A DNA stretch of 64,000 nucleotides from the NCBI RefSeq assembly GCF_018070045.1, contig NZ_JAGPYK010000007.1, positions 62,001 through 126,000 on the forward strand. The letters are read 5' to 3'. The notes beneath the pieces are model-generated. The model was not told where the DNA came from. It saw only the letters and a program-made list of their open reading frames with translations, and ran no database searches. Both the position numbers and the translations under genes were made by a program. This document shows, piece after piece, positions 51,282 to 60,488 of the stretch. The number at the start of each line of letters is the position of its first letter. Position 1 is the first letter of the stretch. Source of the DNA: Micromonospora sp. U21 (lineage in GTDB: Bacteria > Actinomycetota > Actinomycetes > Mycobacteriales > Micromonosporaceae).

Positions 51282-53630
51282 ATGTCCGAGACCTTGGCCG
51301 CCGATGGCGGCGGGCTTTCCCTTACCGGAAGCAATGTCACGTACGTCGTCATCGCCGCGGTAATCGCGCTGGTGGCGCTCGTCTTCGCCGCCGCCCTGAC
51401 AAAGGCGGTGCTGGCAGCCGGCAAGGGCACCACCAACATGCAGGAGATCTCGGGGGCGGTCCAGGAGGGCGCCTCGGCCTACCTGCTCCGCCAATTCCGC
51501 ACCCTGGCGATCTTCGTCGTCATCGCCGTGGTGCTGCTCTTCCTGCTGCCGGTGCACGACACCGACGGCAGCGAGACCGCGGTGAAGTTCGGCCGCTCGC
51601 TCTTCTTCGTGGTGGGCGCCCTGTTCAGCGCGTCCATCGGTGGGGCCGGCATGTGGCTGGCCACCCGCGCCAACCTGCGCGTGGCCGCCGCCGCCCGGGA
51701 GCGACAGGGTGGCCGCGAGGCGGCCATGAAGATCGCCTTCCGCACCGGCGGCGTGGTGGGCTTCCTCACCGTCGGCCTCGGCCTGTTCGGCGCCGCGCTG
51801 GTCGTCCTGGTCTACCGGGGCGACGCACCGACCGTGCTGGAGGGCTTCGGCTTCGGCGCCGCGCTGCTCGCGATGTTCATGCGGGTCGGCGGCGGCATCT
51901 TCACCAAGGCCGCCGACGTCGGCGCCGACCTGGTCGGCAAGGTCGAGCAGGGCATTCCGGAGGACGACCCGCGCAACGCCGCCACCATCGCCGACAACGT
52001 GGGCGACAACGTCGGCGACTGCGCTGGCATGGCCGCCGACCTGTTCGAGTCGTACGCGGTCACGCTGGTCGCCGCACTGATCCTGGGTCGCGCCGCGTTC
52101 GGCGAGGACGGCCTGGTCTTCCCGCTGATCATCTCCACCATCGGCGTGCTGGTCGCGATCTTCGGCGTCTTCATCACCCGGCTGCGCGCCTCCGACCGCA
52201 GCGGTCTGACCGCGATCAACCGGGCCTTCTACATCTCGGCGGTCCTCTCCGCGGTGCTGGTGGCGATCGCCGCCTACGCCTACCTGCCGGCGACCTTCGC
52301 CGAGCTGGAGGGTGGGCTCACCGACGTCGACCGCAACCCGCGGCTGGTGGCCATCGGCGCGGTGATCATCGGTATCGTGCTGGCCGCCGCCATCCAGGCG
52401 CTCACCGGTTACTTCACCGAGACCAACCGGCGCCCGGTGCAGGACATCGGCAAGAGCTCGCAGACCGGTGCGGCCACCGTCATCCTGGCCGGCATCAGCA
52501 TCGGGCTGGAGTCGGCGGTCTACTCGGCGCTGCTGATCGGGGCCGGCGTCTTCGGCGCGTTCCTGCTCGGCGGCAGCTCCATCACGCTGTCGCTGTTCGC
52601 GGTGGCGCTGGCCGGCACCGGCCTGCTCACCACGGTCGGCGTGATCGTCGCCATGGACACCTTCGGGCCGATCTCCGACAACGCCCAGGGCATCGCCGAA
52701 ATGTCCGGTGACATCGACGAGCACGGCGCCCGGACGCTCACCGAGCTGGACGCGGTCGGCAACACCACCAAGGCGATCACCAAGGGGATCGCGATCGCCA
52801 CGGCCGTGCTCGCCGCGACCGCGCTGTTCGGCTCGTACACCGACACGTTGCGCACCGCGTACGCGGACGCGGGCGTGGGCGACGTCGGGACGGAGATCCT
52901 GAACTCGCTGAACGTGGCCAACCCGCGCAACCTGGTCGGCCTGATCATCGGTGCGGCGGTGGTGTTCCTCTTCTCCGGGCTGGCCATCAACGCGGTGTCC
53001 CGCTCGGCGGGTGCCGTGGTGATGGAGGTCCGCCGGCAGTTCCGTGAGCTGCCCGGCATCATGGACCGCACCCAGCGCCCGGAGTACGGCAAGGTCGTGG
53101 ACATCTGCACCCGGGACGCGCAGCGCGAGCTCATGACCCCGGGTCTGCTCGCCATCCTGGCGCCGATCGCGGTCGGCTTCGGCCTCGGGCCCGGCGCGCT
53201 CGCGGCGTACCTGGCCGGGGCGATCGGGGCCGGCACGCTGATGGCGGTCTTCCTGGCCAACTCCGGTGGCGCCTGGGACAACGCGAAGAAGCTGGTGGAG
53301 GACGGCGCGTACGGGGGCAAGGGCTCCGAGGCGCACTCCGCGACGGTCATCGGCGACACCGTCGGTGACCCGTTCAAGGACACCGCCGGCCCGGCCATCA
53401 ACCCGCTGCTCAAGGTGATGAACCTGGTCTCGCTGCTGATCGCGCCGGCCGTGGTGGCGTTCAGCATCGGCGACGACCGGAACACCCCCGTGCGGGTGGG
53501 CATCGCGGTGGTGGCCACGCTGATCATCGTGGCGTCGGTGGTGTTCAGCAAGCGCAAGGGCATCGCGATGGACGACTCCGACACCGGTGCGGGCAGCACG
53601 GACCACCGGCCGGAGACGGTCAACGCCTGA
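51282..53630 (+). CDS. hppA: Proton-translocating membrane pyrophosphatase
   Basis: 782 residues from the ATG at 51282 with GGAGG upstream. Integral membrane enzyme (about 16 helices) that pumps protons with pyrophosphate hydrolysis. The catalytic motif is DVGADLVGKVEQG near residue 206, with DDPRNAATIADNVGDNVGD after it. The potassium-determining position reads GNTTKAITKG, with Lys where potassium-dependent enzymes have Ala, so this is the potassium-independent class. A short hydrophilic tail follows. Its neighbour order matches Streptomyces SCO3547. Confidence 0.97.
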   Translation: MSETLAADGGGLSLTGSNVTYVVIAAVIALVALVFAAALTKAVLAAGKGTTNMQEISGAVQEGASAYLLRQFRTLAIFVVIAVVLLFLLPVHDTDGSETAVKFGRSLFFVVGALFSASIGGAGMWLATRANLRVAAAARERQGGREAAMKIAFRTGGVVGFLTVGLGLFGAALVVLVYRGDAPTVLEGFGFGAALLAMFMRVGGGIFTKAADVGADLVGKVEQGIPEDDPRNAATIADNVGDNVGDCAGMAADLFESYAVTLVAALILGRAAFGEDGLVFPLIISTIGVLVAIFGVFITRLRASDRSGLTAINRAFYISAVLSAVLVAIAAYAYLPATFAELEGGLTDVDRNPRLVAIGAVIIGIVLAAAIQALTGYFTETNRRPVQDIGKSSQTGAATVILAGISIGLESAVYSALLIGAGVFGAFLLGGSSITLSLFAVALAGTGLLTTVGVIVAMDTFGPISDNAQGIAEMSGDIDEHGARTLTELDAVGNTTKAITKGIAIATAVLAATALFGSYTDTLRTAYADAGVGDVGTEILNSLNVANPRNLVGLIIGAAVVFLFSGLAINAVSRSAGAVVMEVRRQFRELPGIMDRTQRPEYGKVVDICTRDAQRELMTPGLLAILAPIAVGFGLGPGALAAYLAGAIGAGTLMAVFLANSGGAWDNAKKLVEDGAYGGKGSEAHSATVIGDTVGDPFKDTAGPAINPLLKVMNLVSLLIAPAVVAFSIGDDRNTPVRVGIAVVATLIIVASVVFSKRKGIAMDDSDTGAGSTDHRPETVNA

Positions 53631-53645
53631 CCGTCCTCGGCACCG

Positions 53646-53680
53646 GGTCCCCGGTCGGCGTGCCACGCCGGCCGGGGACC
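53646..53680 (+). terminator. Hairpin terminator after hppA
   Basis: GGTCCCCGG / CCGGGGACC with a nested CGGCGTG-C-CACGCCG inner stem, 16 nt after the stop codon. Confidence 0.75.
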
Positions 53681-53745
53681 GTCGGTTCCTCCTCCGGGCC
53701 GTCTGACCGGTGCCACGCCTGGCCGGAGGTCGTACGCTGCAACGC

Positions 53746-54288
53746 ATGCGTACGTGCCAGGCGTCTGCCGCCGGAAAGCTCACGGTGGTCCTGGCCACGT
53801 TCGTCGTCGTGCTCTCCGGCTGCGGTGGCGGCCCCAGCCCGCGGGCCTGGGCGGCCACGGTCTGCGGCGCGCTGACCCCCTGGCGCTCCGAGATCAGCAA
53901 GTTGACCAGCAGCACCGATGAGCAGATGACCGCGCAGACCACGCCGGCGCAGGCCAAGGAGAACCTGGTGCGGCTCTTCGATGGGGCGGAGCAGGCCAGC
54001 GAGACCGCGCGCCGCAAGGTGGAGCGGGCCGGCGTTCCGGAGACGGACAACGGCGAGGCCATCTCCGCCGGTTTCCGCAGCTCGCTGGGGAAGATGCGGG
54101 ACGCCTACGGCCGGGCCCGGGACACCATCGACGGGTTGGGCACCGGCGAGCCGACCGTCTTCTACGACGGTGTGCGGGCTGCCGTGGACACGCTCAACAA
54201 GGAGTACGACGCCAGCGCGCTGGACACCAGCCGGCTCAACTCCGAGGAGCTGAAACAAGCCTTCGACGAGGTGCCGGAGTGTCGCTGA
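53746..54288 (+). CDS. Secreted lipoprotein, unknown function
   Basis: 180 residues from the ATG at 53746. The signal peptide ends in the lipobox VLSGC (cysteine near residue 25). The mature part is helical and charged (EQASETARRKVERAGVPETDNGEAISAGFRSSLGKMRDA). Similar small lipoproteins lie between hppA and topA in related genomes. Its stop overlaps the next start. Confidence 0.75.
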   Translation: MRTCQASAAGKLTVVLATFVVVLSGCGGGPSPRAWAATVCGALTPWRSEISKLTSSTDEQMTAQTTPAQAKENLVRLFDGAEQASETARRKVERAGVPETDNGEAISAGFRSSLGKMRDAYGRARDTIDGLGTGEPTVFYDGVRAAVDTLNKEYDASALDTSRLNSEELKQAFDEVPECR

Positions 54289-55010
54289 GCGGGCTCGGCG
54301 ACACCGGAGCGGCGCAGCCGCCCCCGGCGCTGTTCCCCGCGCCCGAGCCCGACGCGCCGGCATCCGAGCCCGCGCGACGGCGGAGCGGGCCGACCCGGTC
54401 CGGGGCGAGCGGGACGGCGCAGACCGACGATACGCGGCGCCAACTGGTCTTCTTCGGCGCGGAGGCGGCCGAACCGACGGTCGCCGACCTGGCCGGGCTG
54501 CTCGCCGGGCCGGGCGAGGTGGTGCGGATGGGCGGCACCGCCCGCCTCTCGGTGCAGGTGGACGCCGCCTGGCGGGTGCACGTGCTGGTCGCTGAGCTGG
54601 CGCTGCGCGGGTTGGCGGCGAGCTGGGAGCCGACCGGGGACGCGCGACACGCCGTCCGTACCTCGTACACCCGGGTCCTGAAGCCGCTCGCGGTCGCCTG
54701 GCTGCACGGCCCGGCGAAACGCCCACCGGCCACCTTTCACCTGACCGGCCGGCGGCTGCGGCTGTGGCTCGCCGCCGCCGGGTCGCCGGAGCCGCCCGGC
54801 GGCTTCCTGCTGCGGCTCGGCGAGGGCGACCAGGAGTGTTGGGAACCGGTCGGCGCGGCGCTCGCCGCCGCCGGGCTCGCGGGCACGCTGCTCGGCCCGG
54901 ACGAGGGTGGCCCGGGGTACCGGATCACGGGCCGGCGCCGGTTGGGCCGGCTCGCCGAGCTGGTCGGGGGGCCGCCGCGGGCGGCGCCGACCGACGCCTG
55001 GCCGACCTGA
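54279..55010 (+). CDS. Conserved actinobacterial hypothetical protein
   Basis: 243 residues from a GTG overlapping the lipoprotein gene. A proline/alanine-rich N-terminus is followed by VVRMGGTARLSVQVDAAWRVHVLVAELALRGL and TSYTRVLKPLAVAWLHGPAKR, and a C-terminal RRRLGRLAELVG. The region is present in Streptomyces at the same place. Function unknown. Confidence 0.7.
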   Translation: MSLSGLGDTGAAQPPPALFPAPEPDAPASEPARRRSGPTRSGASGTAQTDDTRRQLVFFGAEAAEPTVADLAGLLAGPGEVVRMGGTARLSVQVDAAWRVHVLVAELALRGLAASWEPTGDARHAVRTSYTRVLKPLAVAWLHGPAKRPPATFHLTGRRLRLWLAAAGSPEPPGGFLLRLGEGDQECWEPVGAALAAAGLAGTLLGPDEGGPGYRITGRRRLGRLAELVGGPPRAAPTDAWPT

Positions 55011-55072
55011 CCACCAGGGGGACGAACCGGGCCATTCCGCCCACGGCGGAGGGGGAGTCCGGGTCCCCGTCG

Positions 55073-55092
55073 GCTGTCCGGTCCCGGACAGC
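55073..55092. promoter_or_regulatory. Dyad in the region upstream of topA
   Basis: GCTGTCCGG-TC-CCGGACAGC, 9-bp arms, 63 nt after the stop at 55010; it may end that transcript or lie in the topA control region. The 377-bp gap 55011-55387 is otherwise without gene; I see no other clear structure apart from the presumed topA promoter. Confidence 0.45.
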
Positions 55093-55387
55093 CGGCAAGC
55101 TGATCCGGGCGGAAAACGGGCGGGTCGGACCTCGGCCGAGGGTCCGCCATCGTCACAGTGACCCGCTTCGAGCCCTACCCACGGTGTACGGTGGCGCCGT
55201 CCGGCAGTGCCGAGCGCGGCGGGGCGGGAGTGGACCGCCGCGCCGGAGCGGATTGCCGCCCGCGAAACCCGAAACGCGGACGGCGCGTTACGTTGGACAT
55301 CCGGACCGCCGGTGCGACGGCGGGGCCGAGGGCGGTCGCTGACCGGGCGCCGGCAGGCCACGAGCAGAAGTGAGGTCGGGGAGAGAC

Positions 55388-58219
55388 GTGCCGAGTAACG
55401 CTGGAACCACCCGTCTGGTCATCGTCGAGTCTCCGGCGAAGGCCAAGACGATCTCGGGCTACCTGGGCCCGGGGTACGTCGTGGAGGCCAGCTTCGGTCA
55501 CGTCCGCGACCTGCCACGCAACGCCGCCGACGTGCCGGCGAAGTACAAGGGCGAGGCGTGGGCCCGGCTCGGGGTGGACGTGGACAACGGCTTCCACGCG
55601 CTCTACGTCGTCTCCGCCGACCGGAAGCAGCAGATCAGCAAGCTGGTGAAGCTGGCCAAGGAGGTCGACGAGATCTTCCTGGCGACGGATGAGGACCGCG
55701 AGGGCGAGGCCATCGCCTGGCACCTGGTGGAGACGCTCAAGCCCAAGGTGCCGGTCAAGCGGATGGTGTTCCACGAGATCACCAAGCCGGCGATCCAGGC
55801 GGCGGTGGCGAACCCCCGGGAGATCGACCGCGACCTCGTCGACGCGCAGGAGGCCCGGCGCATCCTCGACCGCCTCTACGGCTACGAGGTCTCCCCGGTG
55901 CTGTGGAAGAAGGTCATGCCGAAGCTCTCGGCCGGCCGGGTGCAGTCCGTGGCGACCCGGATCGTGGTCGAGCGGGAGCGTCAGCGGATGGCCTTCCGCA
56001 CCGCCGAGTACTGGGACATCCTGGCCTCTCTCGCCGTGGCGAACGCCGGCGAGGGGCCGCGCGCGTTCAACGCCACCCTCATCGCGCTGAACGGCGACCG
56101 GATCGCCACCGGCAAGGACTTCGAGCCGACCACCGGCCGGGTGAAGCCCGGGGCCGGCGTCGTGCACCTGGACGAGGGCGGCGCCCGTGGGCTGGCGGCC
56201 CGGCTCGAGGGCCGGCCGTTCACGGTCACCCGGGTCGAGGAGAAGCCCTACCGCCGCCGCCCGTACGCGCCGTTCATCACCTCCACGCTCCAGCAGGAAG
56301 CGGCCCGCAAGCTGCGCCTGTCGTCGCAGCAGACGATGCGCACCGCGCAGCGCCTGTACGAGAACGGCTACATCACCTATATGCGTACCGACTCGGTGAA
56401 CCTGTCGGAGACCGCCATCTCGGCGGCCCGCCGGCAGATCGTCGAGCTGTACGGCGAGCGCAGCGTGCCACCGGAGCCGCGCCGCTACACCGGCAAGGTG
56501 AAGAACGCGCAGGAGGCCCACGAGGCGATCCGCCCGGCGGGGGACAACTTCCGCACCCCGGGCGAGGTGGCCAAGGAGCTGTCCGCCGAGGAGTTCAAGC
56601 TCTACGAGCTGATCTGGCGCCGCACCATCGCCTCGCAGATGACCGACGCGGTCGGCTCCAGCGTCTCGGTGCGTATCCGCGCGGTCTCCACCTCGCAGGA
56701 GGAAGCCGACTTCGGCGCCACCGGCAAGACCATCACCGACCCGGGCTTCCTGCGCGCGTACGTCGAGTCCAGCGACGACGAGAACGCCGAGGCCGAGGAC
56801 GCCGAGCGCCGGCTGCCCACCCTGGTGAAGGACCAGCCGCTGACCGCCGATGAGCTGGCCGCGCAGGGCCACCACACCCAACCACCGTCGCGCTACACCG
56901 AGGCGTCGCTGGTCAAGGCACTGGAAGAGCTGGGCATCGGCCGCCCGTCCACGTACGCGTCGATCATGCAGACGATCCAGGACCGGGGGTACGTCACCAA
57001 GCGCGGCCAGGCGATGATCCCGACCTTCCTGGCCTTCGCGGTGATCGGCCTGATGGAGCGGCACTACCCCCGCCTGATCGACTACGACTTCACCGCCACC
57101 ATGGAGAACGAGCTGGATGAGATCGCCGGCGGTGACCACGCCGCGGTCGACTTCCTCACCGCGTTCTACTTCGGCGGCGCCAACGGCGCCGGCGACCAGG
57201 GCATCGCCCGCTCCGGCGGGCTCAAGAAGCTGGTCACCGAGAACCTCAGCGACATCGACGCGCGCAGCGTCAACTCCATCCCACTCTTCACCGACGACGA
57301 CGGCCGGAAGGTCGTGGTCCGGGTGGGCCGGTACGGGCCGTATCTCCAGCGGGAGATGCCCGGCGGCGAGCCGGCGGCACCGGCCGAGGGTGAGGAGGGT
57401 GGCGCCCAGGGCGACCGGGCCCCGATCCCCGAGGGGCTGGCTCCGGACGAGCTGACCCCGGAGAAGGTGCACGAGCTGTTCCTCGGTGGCAGCGGCGAGC
57501 GCAAGCTCGGCGACGACCCGGGCACCGGCGAGCCGATCGTGCTCAAGGCCGGCCGGTTCGGCCCGTACGTGTCCAGCGGCGAGCGGAAGTCTTCGCTGCT
57601 GCGCTCACAGACGCCGGACTCGCTGACCCTCGAGGACGCGCTCAAGCTGCTCAGCCTGCCCCGGCTGGTCGGCGTCGCGCCCGACGGGGTCGAGGTGTTC
57701 GCCAACAACGGCCGCTACGGCCCGTACGTCAAGCGGGGCGAGGAGTTCCGGTCGCTGGAGTCTGAGGAGCAGATGTTCACGGTCGGCCTGGACGAGGCGC
57801 TGGCTTTGCTGGCCGCCCCGAAGGCCCGCGGACGGCGGGCCGCGGCGCCGCCGCTGCGGGAGATGGGCGTCGACCCGCTGACCGAGAAGCCGCTGGTGAT
57901 CAAGGACGGCCGGTTCGGCCCGTACGTCACCGACGGGGAGTTCAACGCGTCGCTGCGGCGTGGACAGACGCCGGAGGCGCTGACCATCGAGGAAGCCTCG
58001 GAGATGCTGGCCGAGAAGCGGGCCAAGGGTCCGGCGCCCAAGAAGAAGGCGGCGGCGAAGAAGGCTCCGGCGAAGAAGGCCACGGCCACCAAGAAGACGG
58101 CCGCCGCCAGCAAGTCCACCGCCGCGAAGAAGACCACCACCGCCAAGGCCACCACCACGGCCAAGAAGACCCCGGCGAAGAAGGCGGCCCCCCGCAGGGC
58201 CGCCACCAGCACGGAGTAG
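55388..58219 (+). CDS. topA: DNA topoisomerase I
   Basis: 943 residues from the GTG at 55388 (VPSNAGTTRLV) with GGGGAGAG upstream. Type IA topoisomerase that relaxes negative supercoils. TOPRIM domain: RLVIVESPAKAKTI and ATDEDREGEAIAWHLVE; the active tyrosine is Tyr331 in YITYMRTDSVNLS. The C-terminus has several repeats of RFGPYV (GRFGPYVSSGERKSS; GRYGPYVKRGEE; GRFGPYVTDGEFN) and a lysine/alanine-rich tail of about 55 residues that binds DNA in actinobacteria. A strong terminator follows. Confidence 0.97.
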   Translation: MPSNAGTTRLVIVESPAKAKTISGYLGPGYVVEASFGHVRDLPRNAADVPAKYKGEAWARLGVDVDNGFHALYVVSADRKQQISKLVKLAKEVDEIFLATDEDREGEAIAWHLVETLKPKVPVKRMVFHEITKPAIQAAVANPREIDRDLVDAQEARRILDRLYGYEVSPVLWKKVMPKLSAGRVQSVATRIVVERERQRMAFRTAEYWDILASLAVANAGEGPRAFNATLIALNGDRIATGKDFEPTTGRVKPGAGVVHLDEGGARGLAARLEGRPFTVTRVEEKPYRRRPYAPFITSTLQQEAARKLRLSSQQTMRTAQRLYENGYITYMRTDSVNLSETAISAARRQIVELYGERSVPPEPRRYTGKVKNAQEAHEAIRPAGDNFRTPGEVAKELSAEEFKLYELIWRRTIASQMTDAVGSSVSVRIRAVSTSQEEADFGATGKTITDPGFLRAYVESSDDENAEAEDAERRLPTLVKDQPLTADELAAQGHHTQPPSRYTEASLVKALEELGIGRPSTYASIMQTIQDRGYVTKRGQAMIPTFLAFAVIGLMERHYPRLIDYDFTATMENELDEIAGGDHAAVDFLTAFYFGGANGAGDQGIARSGGLKKLVTENLSDIDARSVNSIPLFTDDDGRKVVVRVGRYGPYLQREMPGGEPAAPAEGEEGGAQGDRAPIPEGLAPDELTPEKVHELFLGGSGERKLGDDPGTGEPIVLKAGRFGPYVSSGERKSSLLRSQTPDSLTLEDALKLLSLPRLVGVAPDGVEVFANNGRYGPYVKRGEEFRSLESEEQMFTVGLDEALALLAAPKARGRRAAAPPLREMGVDPLTEKPLVIKDGRFGPYVTDGEFNASLRRGQTPEALTIEEASEMLAEKRAKGPAPKKKAAAKKAPAKKATATKKTAAASKSTAAKKTTTAKATTTAKKTPAKKAAPRRAATSTE

Positions 58220-58231
58220 CCCGGCCTACCG

Positions 58232-58281
58232 AGATCTTGGAAGGAAACCGGCCCCTCCGGGGGCAGCTTCCTTCCAAGATC
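58232..58281. terminator. Nested hairpin terminator between topA and the oxidase gene
   Basis: GATCTTGGAAGGAA (58232-58245) and TTCCTTCCAAGATC (58268-58281), perfect 14-bp arms, with an inner CCGGCCCC/CCGGGGG stem. It serves both convergent genes. Confidence 0.8.
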
Positions 58282-58296
58282 CCTCAGGGCGAGCTG

Positions 58297-59613
58297 TCAG
58301 GCGCCGAGGATGTGGGTCAGGTGGGGGTTGGTGAAGACCCGGTCGGGGTCCAGGCGGTCGCGGAGGGCCTGGAAGTCGGCGAAGCGCGGGTAGGCGGTGG
58401 CCAGCGTCGCGGCGTCGCGGTAGTGCAGCTTGCCCCAGTGCGGGCGCCCGCCCAGTCCGGCGGCCACCTCCTCGAAGGCCCGGAAGTACGGCTCGTACGG
58501 CATCCCGACGTACTGGTGCACGGCGATGTACGCGGAGTCCCGGCCGTAGCCGTGCGACAGCCAGATGTCGTCGGCGGCGGTGAACCGCACCTCCACCGGG
58601 AAGAGCACCTTGAACGGCAGCCCGTCCACGATCCGCCGGAGTGCCGCCAGCGCCTCGGGCAGCGCCTCGCGGGGCAGGCCGTACTCCATCTCCACGAAGC
58701 GGACCCGGCGCGGGGTGCAGAACACCCGGTCGGAGCGGCCGGTGTACCGGCGTTCGGTGAGCGCGCGGGCGGAGACGGCGCTGATCCTCGGGGCCAGCGC
58801 CGGCACCGCCCGGCCGAGCCGGCAGGCGCTGGCGAAGACGGTGTTGGCCAGGAAGTCGTCGTCCAGCCAGCCGCGCCATCGGGGCAGCGGCCGGTCATTG
58901 GTGGGTACCCGGTCGTTGGTCTTGACCTGGACCCGTGCGGTGTAGGGAAACCAGTAGAACTCGACGTGGTCGTGGTTGCCGATCAGTGCCGGCAGTTCGT
59001 CGAGCACGTCGGCCAGCGCGGCCGGGCGTTCGTGGGCGTGCAGCACGAAGGCGTCCACGCAGCGCAGGGTCACCTCGACCAGTACGCCGAGCGCGCCGAG
59101 CGACACCCGGGCGGCGGCGAAGACGTCGGGGTGCTCGTCGGCGGAGCAGCGCAGCACCTCCCCGGTGCCGGTGACCAGGGTGATCGCCTCGACGAAGGTG
59201 GACAGGCAGCCAAAGCCGGCACCGGTGCCGTGGGTGCCCGTGGAGATCGCCCCGGCGACCGTCTGGGCGTCGACGTCGCCGAGGTTGGGCAGGGCGAGGC
59301 AGTGTCGGGCGAGCAGGCCGTTGAGGGCGTGCAGGGTCATCCCTGCCGGTACGGTGACGAGCCTGCGCTCGACGTCGACGCTGACGAGGGTGTCGAGCTC
59401 GGACAGTTCCATCCGTCGGTCGTCGGCGAGCGCGATGGCGGTGAACGAGTGGCCGCTGCCGGCCACCCGGATCCGGCCGCCGGTGGTGGCGGCGGCCCGG
59501 ACGGCCTCCGCGACGTCGGTCGGCGAGCCGGGGCGGAGGATTGCGGTGGCGCTGCCACGCTGGTTACCGGCCCAGTTGGACCAGCGGGCGGTGAGCGGTG
59601 CGGTGCCGACCAT
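58297..59613 (-). CDS. FAD-linked D-arabinono-1,4-lactone oxidase-like enzyme
   Basis: 438 residues from the ATG at 59613 with GAGGAG upstream. VAO-type FAD domain: ILRPGSPTDVAEAV, RVAGSGHSFTAIALAD (the His is the usual covalent FAD site), and AGAISTGTHGTGAGFGCL. The C-terminal ALO domain ends with RPHWGKLHYRDAATLA and DRVFTNPHL. Oxidises a sugar lactone or related polyol. The TetR gene is divergent and may control it; an aldolase-like gene beyond the TetR is probably functionally related. Confidence 0.9.
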   Translation of the reverse strand: MVGTAPLTARWSNWAGNQRGSATAILRPGSPTDVAEAVRAAATTGGRIRVAGSGHSFTAIALADDRRMELSELDTLVSVDVERRLVTVPAGMTLHALNGLLARHCLALPNLGDVDAQTVAGAISTGTHGTGAGFGCLSTFVEAITLVTGTGEVLRCSADEHPDVFAAARVSLGALGVLVEVTLRCVDAFVLHAHERPAALADVLDELPALIGNHDHVEFYWFPYTARVQVKTNDRVPTNDRPLPRWRGWLDDDFLANTVFASACRLGRAVPALAPRISAVSARALTERRYTGRSDRVFCTPRRVRFVEMEYGLPREALPEALAALRRIVDGLPFKVLFPVEVRFTAADDIWLSHGYGRDSAYIAVHQYVGMPYEPYFRAFEEVAAGLGGRPHWGKLHYRDAATLATAYPRFADFQALRDRLDPDRVFTNPHLTHILGA

Positions 59614-59632
59614 GCGCGCTCCTCGAAGATGA

Positions 59633-59651
59633 ATATGAACTGACTTCATAT
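59633..59651. promoter_or_regulatory. Operator-like inverted repeat between the oxidase and tetR genes
   Basis: ATATGAA-CTGAC-TTCATAT, 7-bp arms, 20 nt upstream of the oxidase ATG in the divergent gap (59614-59761). It is A/T-rich and well placed for repression by the divergent TetR protein. Confidence 0.6.
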
Positions 59652-59761
59652 CAGGAACGTTGTAGCTGGTAAATACCGCAATTGCGGTCCGCTCGTTGTA
59701 CCGGTAGTCACGGACTCGTGACGTGGAGATATGTTCATCCGTCGAAGGGGGGTGGCGCCGA

Positions 59762-60445
59762 GTGTCCACACCAGCCGCCACGACCGGGCCGCTGCGCCGC
59801 GTACCGGTGCAGGGTCGAAGTGTCGCGCGGGTACAGCGCATGTTGGATGCCTGCGCCGAACTCGTCGACGAGGTGGGGTACGAAGGGCTGACCACGACCC
59901 TGCTCGCCGAGCGCGCCGAGGTGGCGATCGGGTCGGTCTACCAGTTCTTTCCGGACAAGCGGGCGATCGTGCAGGCACTGACCCTGCGCACGATGGAGTC
60001 CTACCTCCAGCGGCTCGACGAGCGGTTCGCCTCTGACGAGATGACCCACTGGTGGGACGGCGTCGACGCGGGGATCGATGAGTACATCACGATGCACCGC
60101 ACCGTCCCCGGCTTCCGCACCCTGCACTTCGGCGACGTGGTCGACCTGCACCTGCTCGATGAGCAGCGGGACAACAACGGCGTGATCGCCGACCAGTTGG
60201 CGCGGGTGCTCACCGAGCGCTTCGGGCTGACCGACGTCCCGAAGCTCCGCTTCGTCCTGGAGATCGCGGTGGAGGCGGCCGACGCGCTGATCAAGCTCGC
60301 GTTCCGGCGGAGGTCCGACGGCGACGAGCGGGTGCTGCTCGAGGCGAAGGCGCTGATCCGGGAGTACCTGCACCGCCAGGTCGACGGCCCGGAGAGTGCG
60401 CGGTCGACCGCCGAGCAGCCGGCAGCGGCCACCCAGCCCGCCTGA
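59762..60445 (+). CDS. TetR-family transcription regulator
   Basis: 227 residues from the GTG at 59762 (VSTPAATTG) with GGGGGG upstream. The N-terminal helix-turn-helix is RMLDACAELVDEVGYEGLTTT then LLAERAEVAIGSVYQFFPDK. The C-terminal ligand domain is not specific. It probably represses itself and the divergent oxidase through the dyad at 59633-59651; the ligand is unknown. Confidence 0.92.
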   Translation: MSTPAATTGPLRRVPVQGRSVARVQRMLDACAELVDEVGYEGLTTTLLAERAEVAIGSVYQFFPDKRAIVQALTLRTMESYLQRLDERFASDEMTHWWDGVDAGIDEYITMHRTVPGFRTLHFGDVVDLHLLDEQRDNNGVIADQLARVLTERFGLTDVPKLRFVLEIAVEAADALIKLAFRRRSDGDERVLLEAKALIREYLHRQVDGPESARSTAEQPAAATQPA

Positions 60446-60448
60446 CCC

Positions 60449-60469
60449 GGTCCGCCGGGCGGGCGGACC
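60449..60469. terminator. Hairpin terminator between tetR and the aldolase-like gene
   Basis: GGTCCGCC-GGGCG-GGCGGACC, 8-bp arms, between convergent genes. It is followed by a run of 12 G (60477-60488), just outside the stop codon of the aldolase-like gene. Confidence 0.7.
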
Positions 60470-60488
60470 GGGCAGCGGGGGGGGGGGG

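Noticed and set aside
60477..60488. Run of 12 G as a phase-variable tract
   Set aside because: It lies just outside the stop codon of the aldolase-like gene, so length changes would not alter the reading frame.
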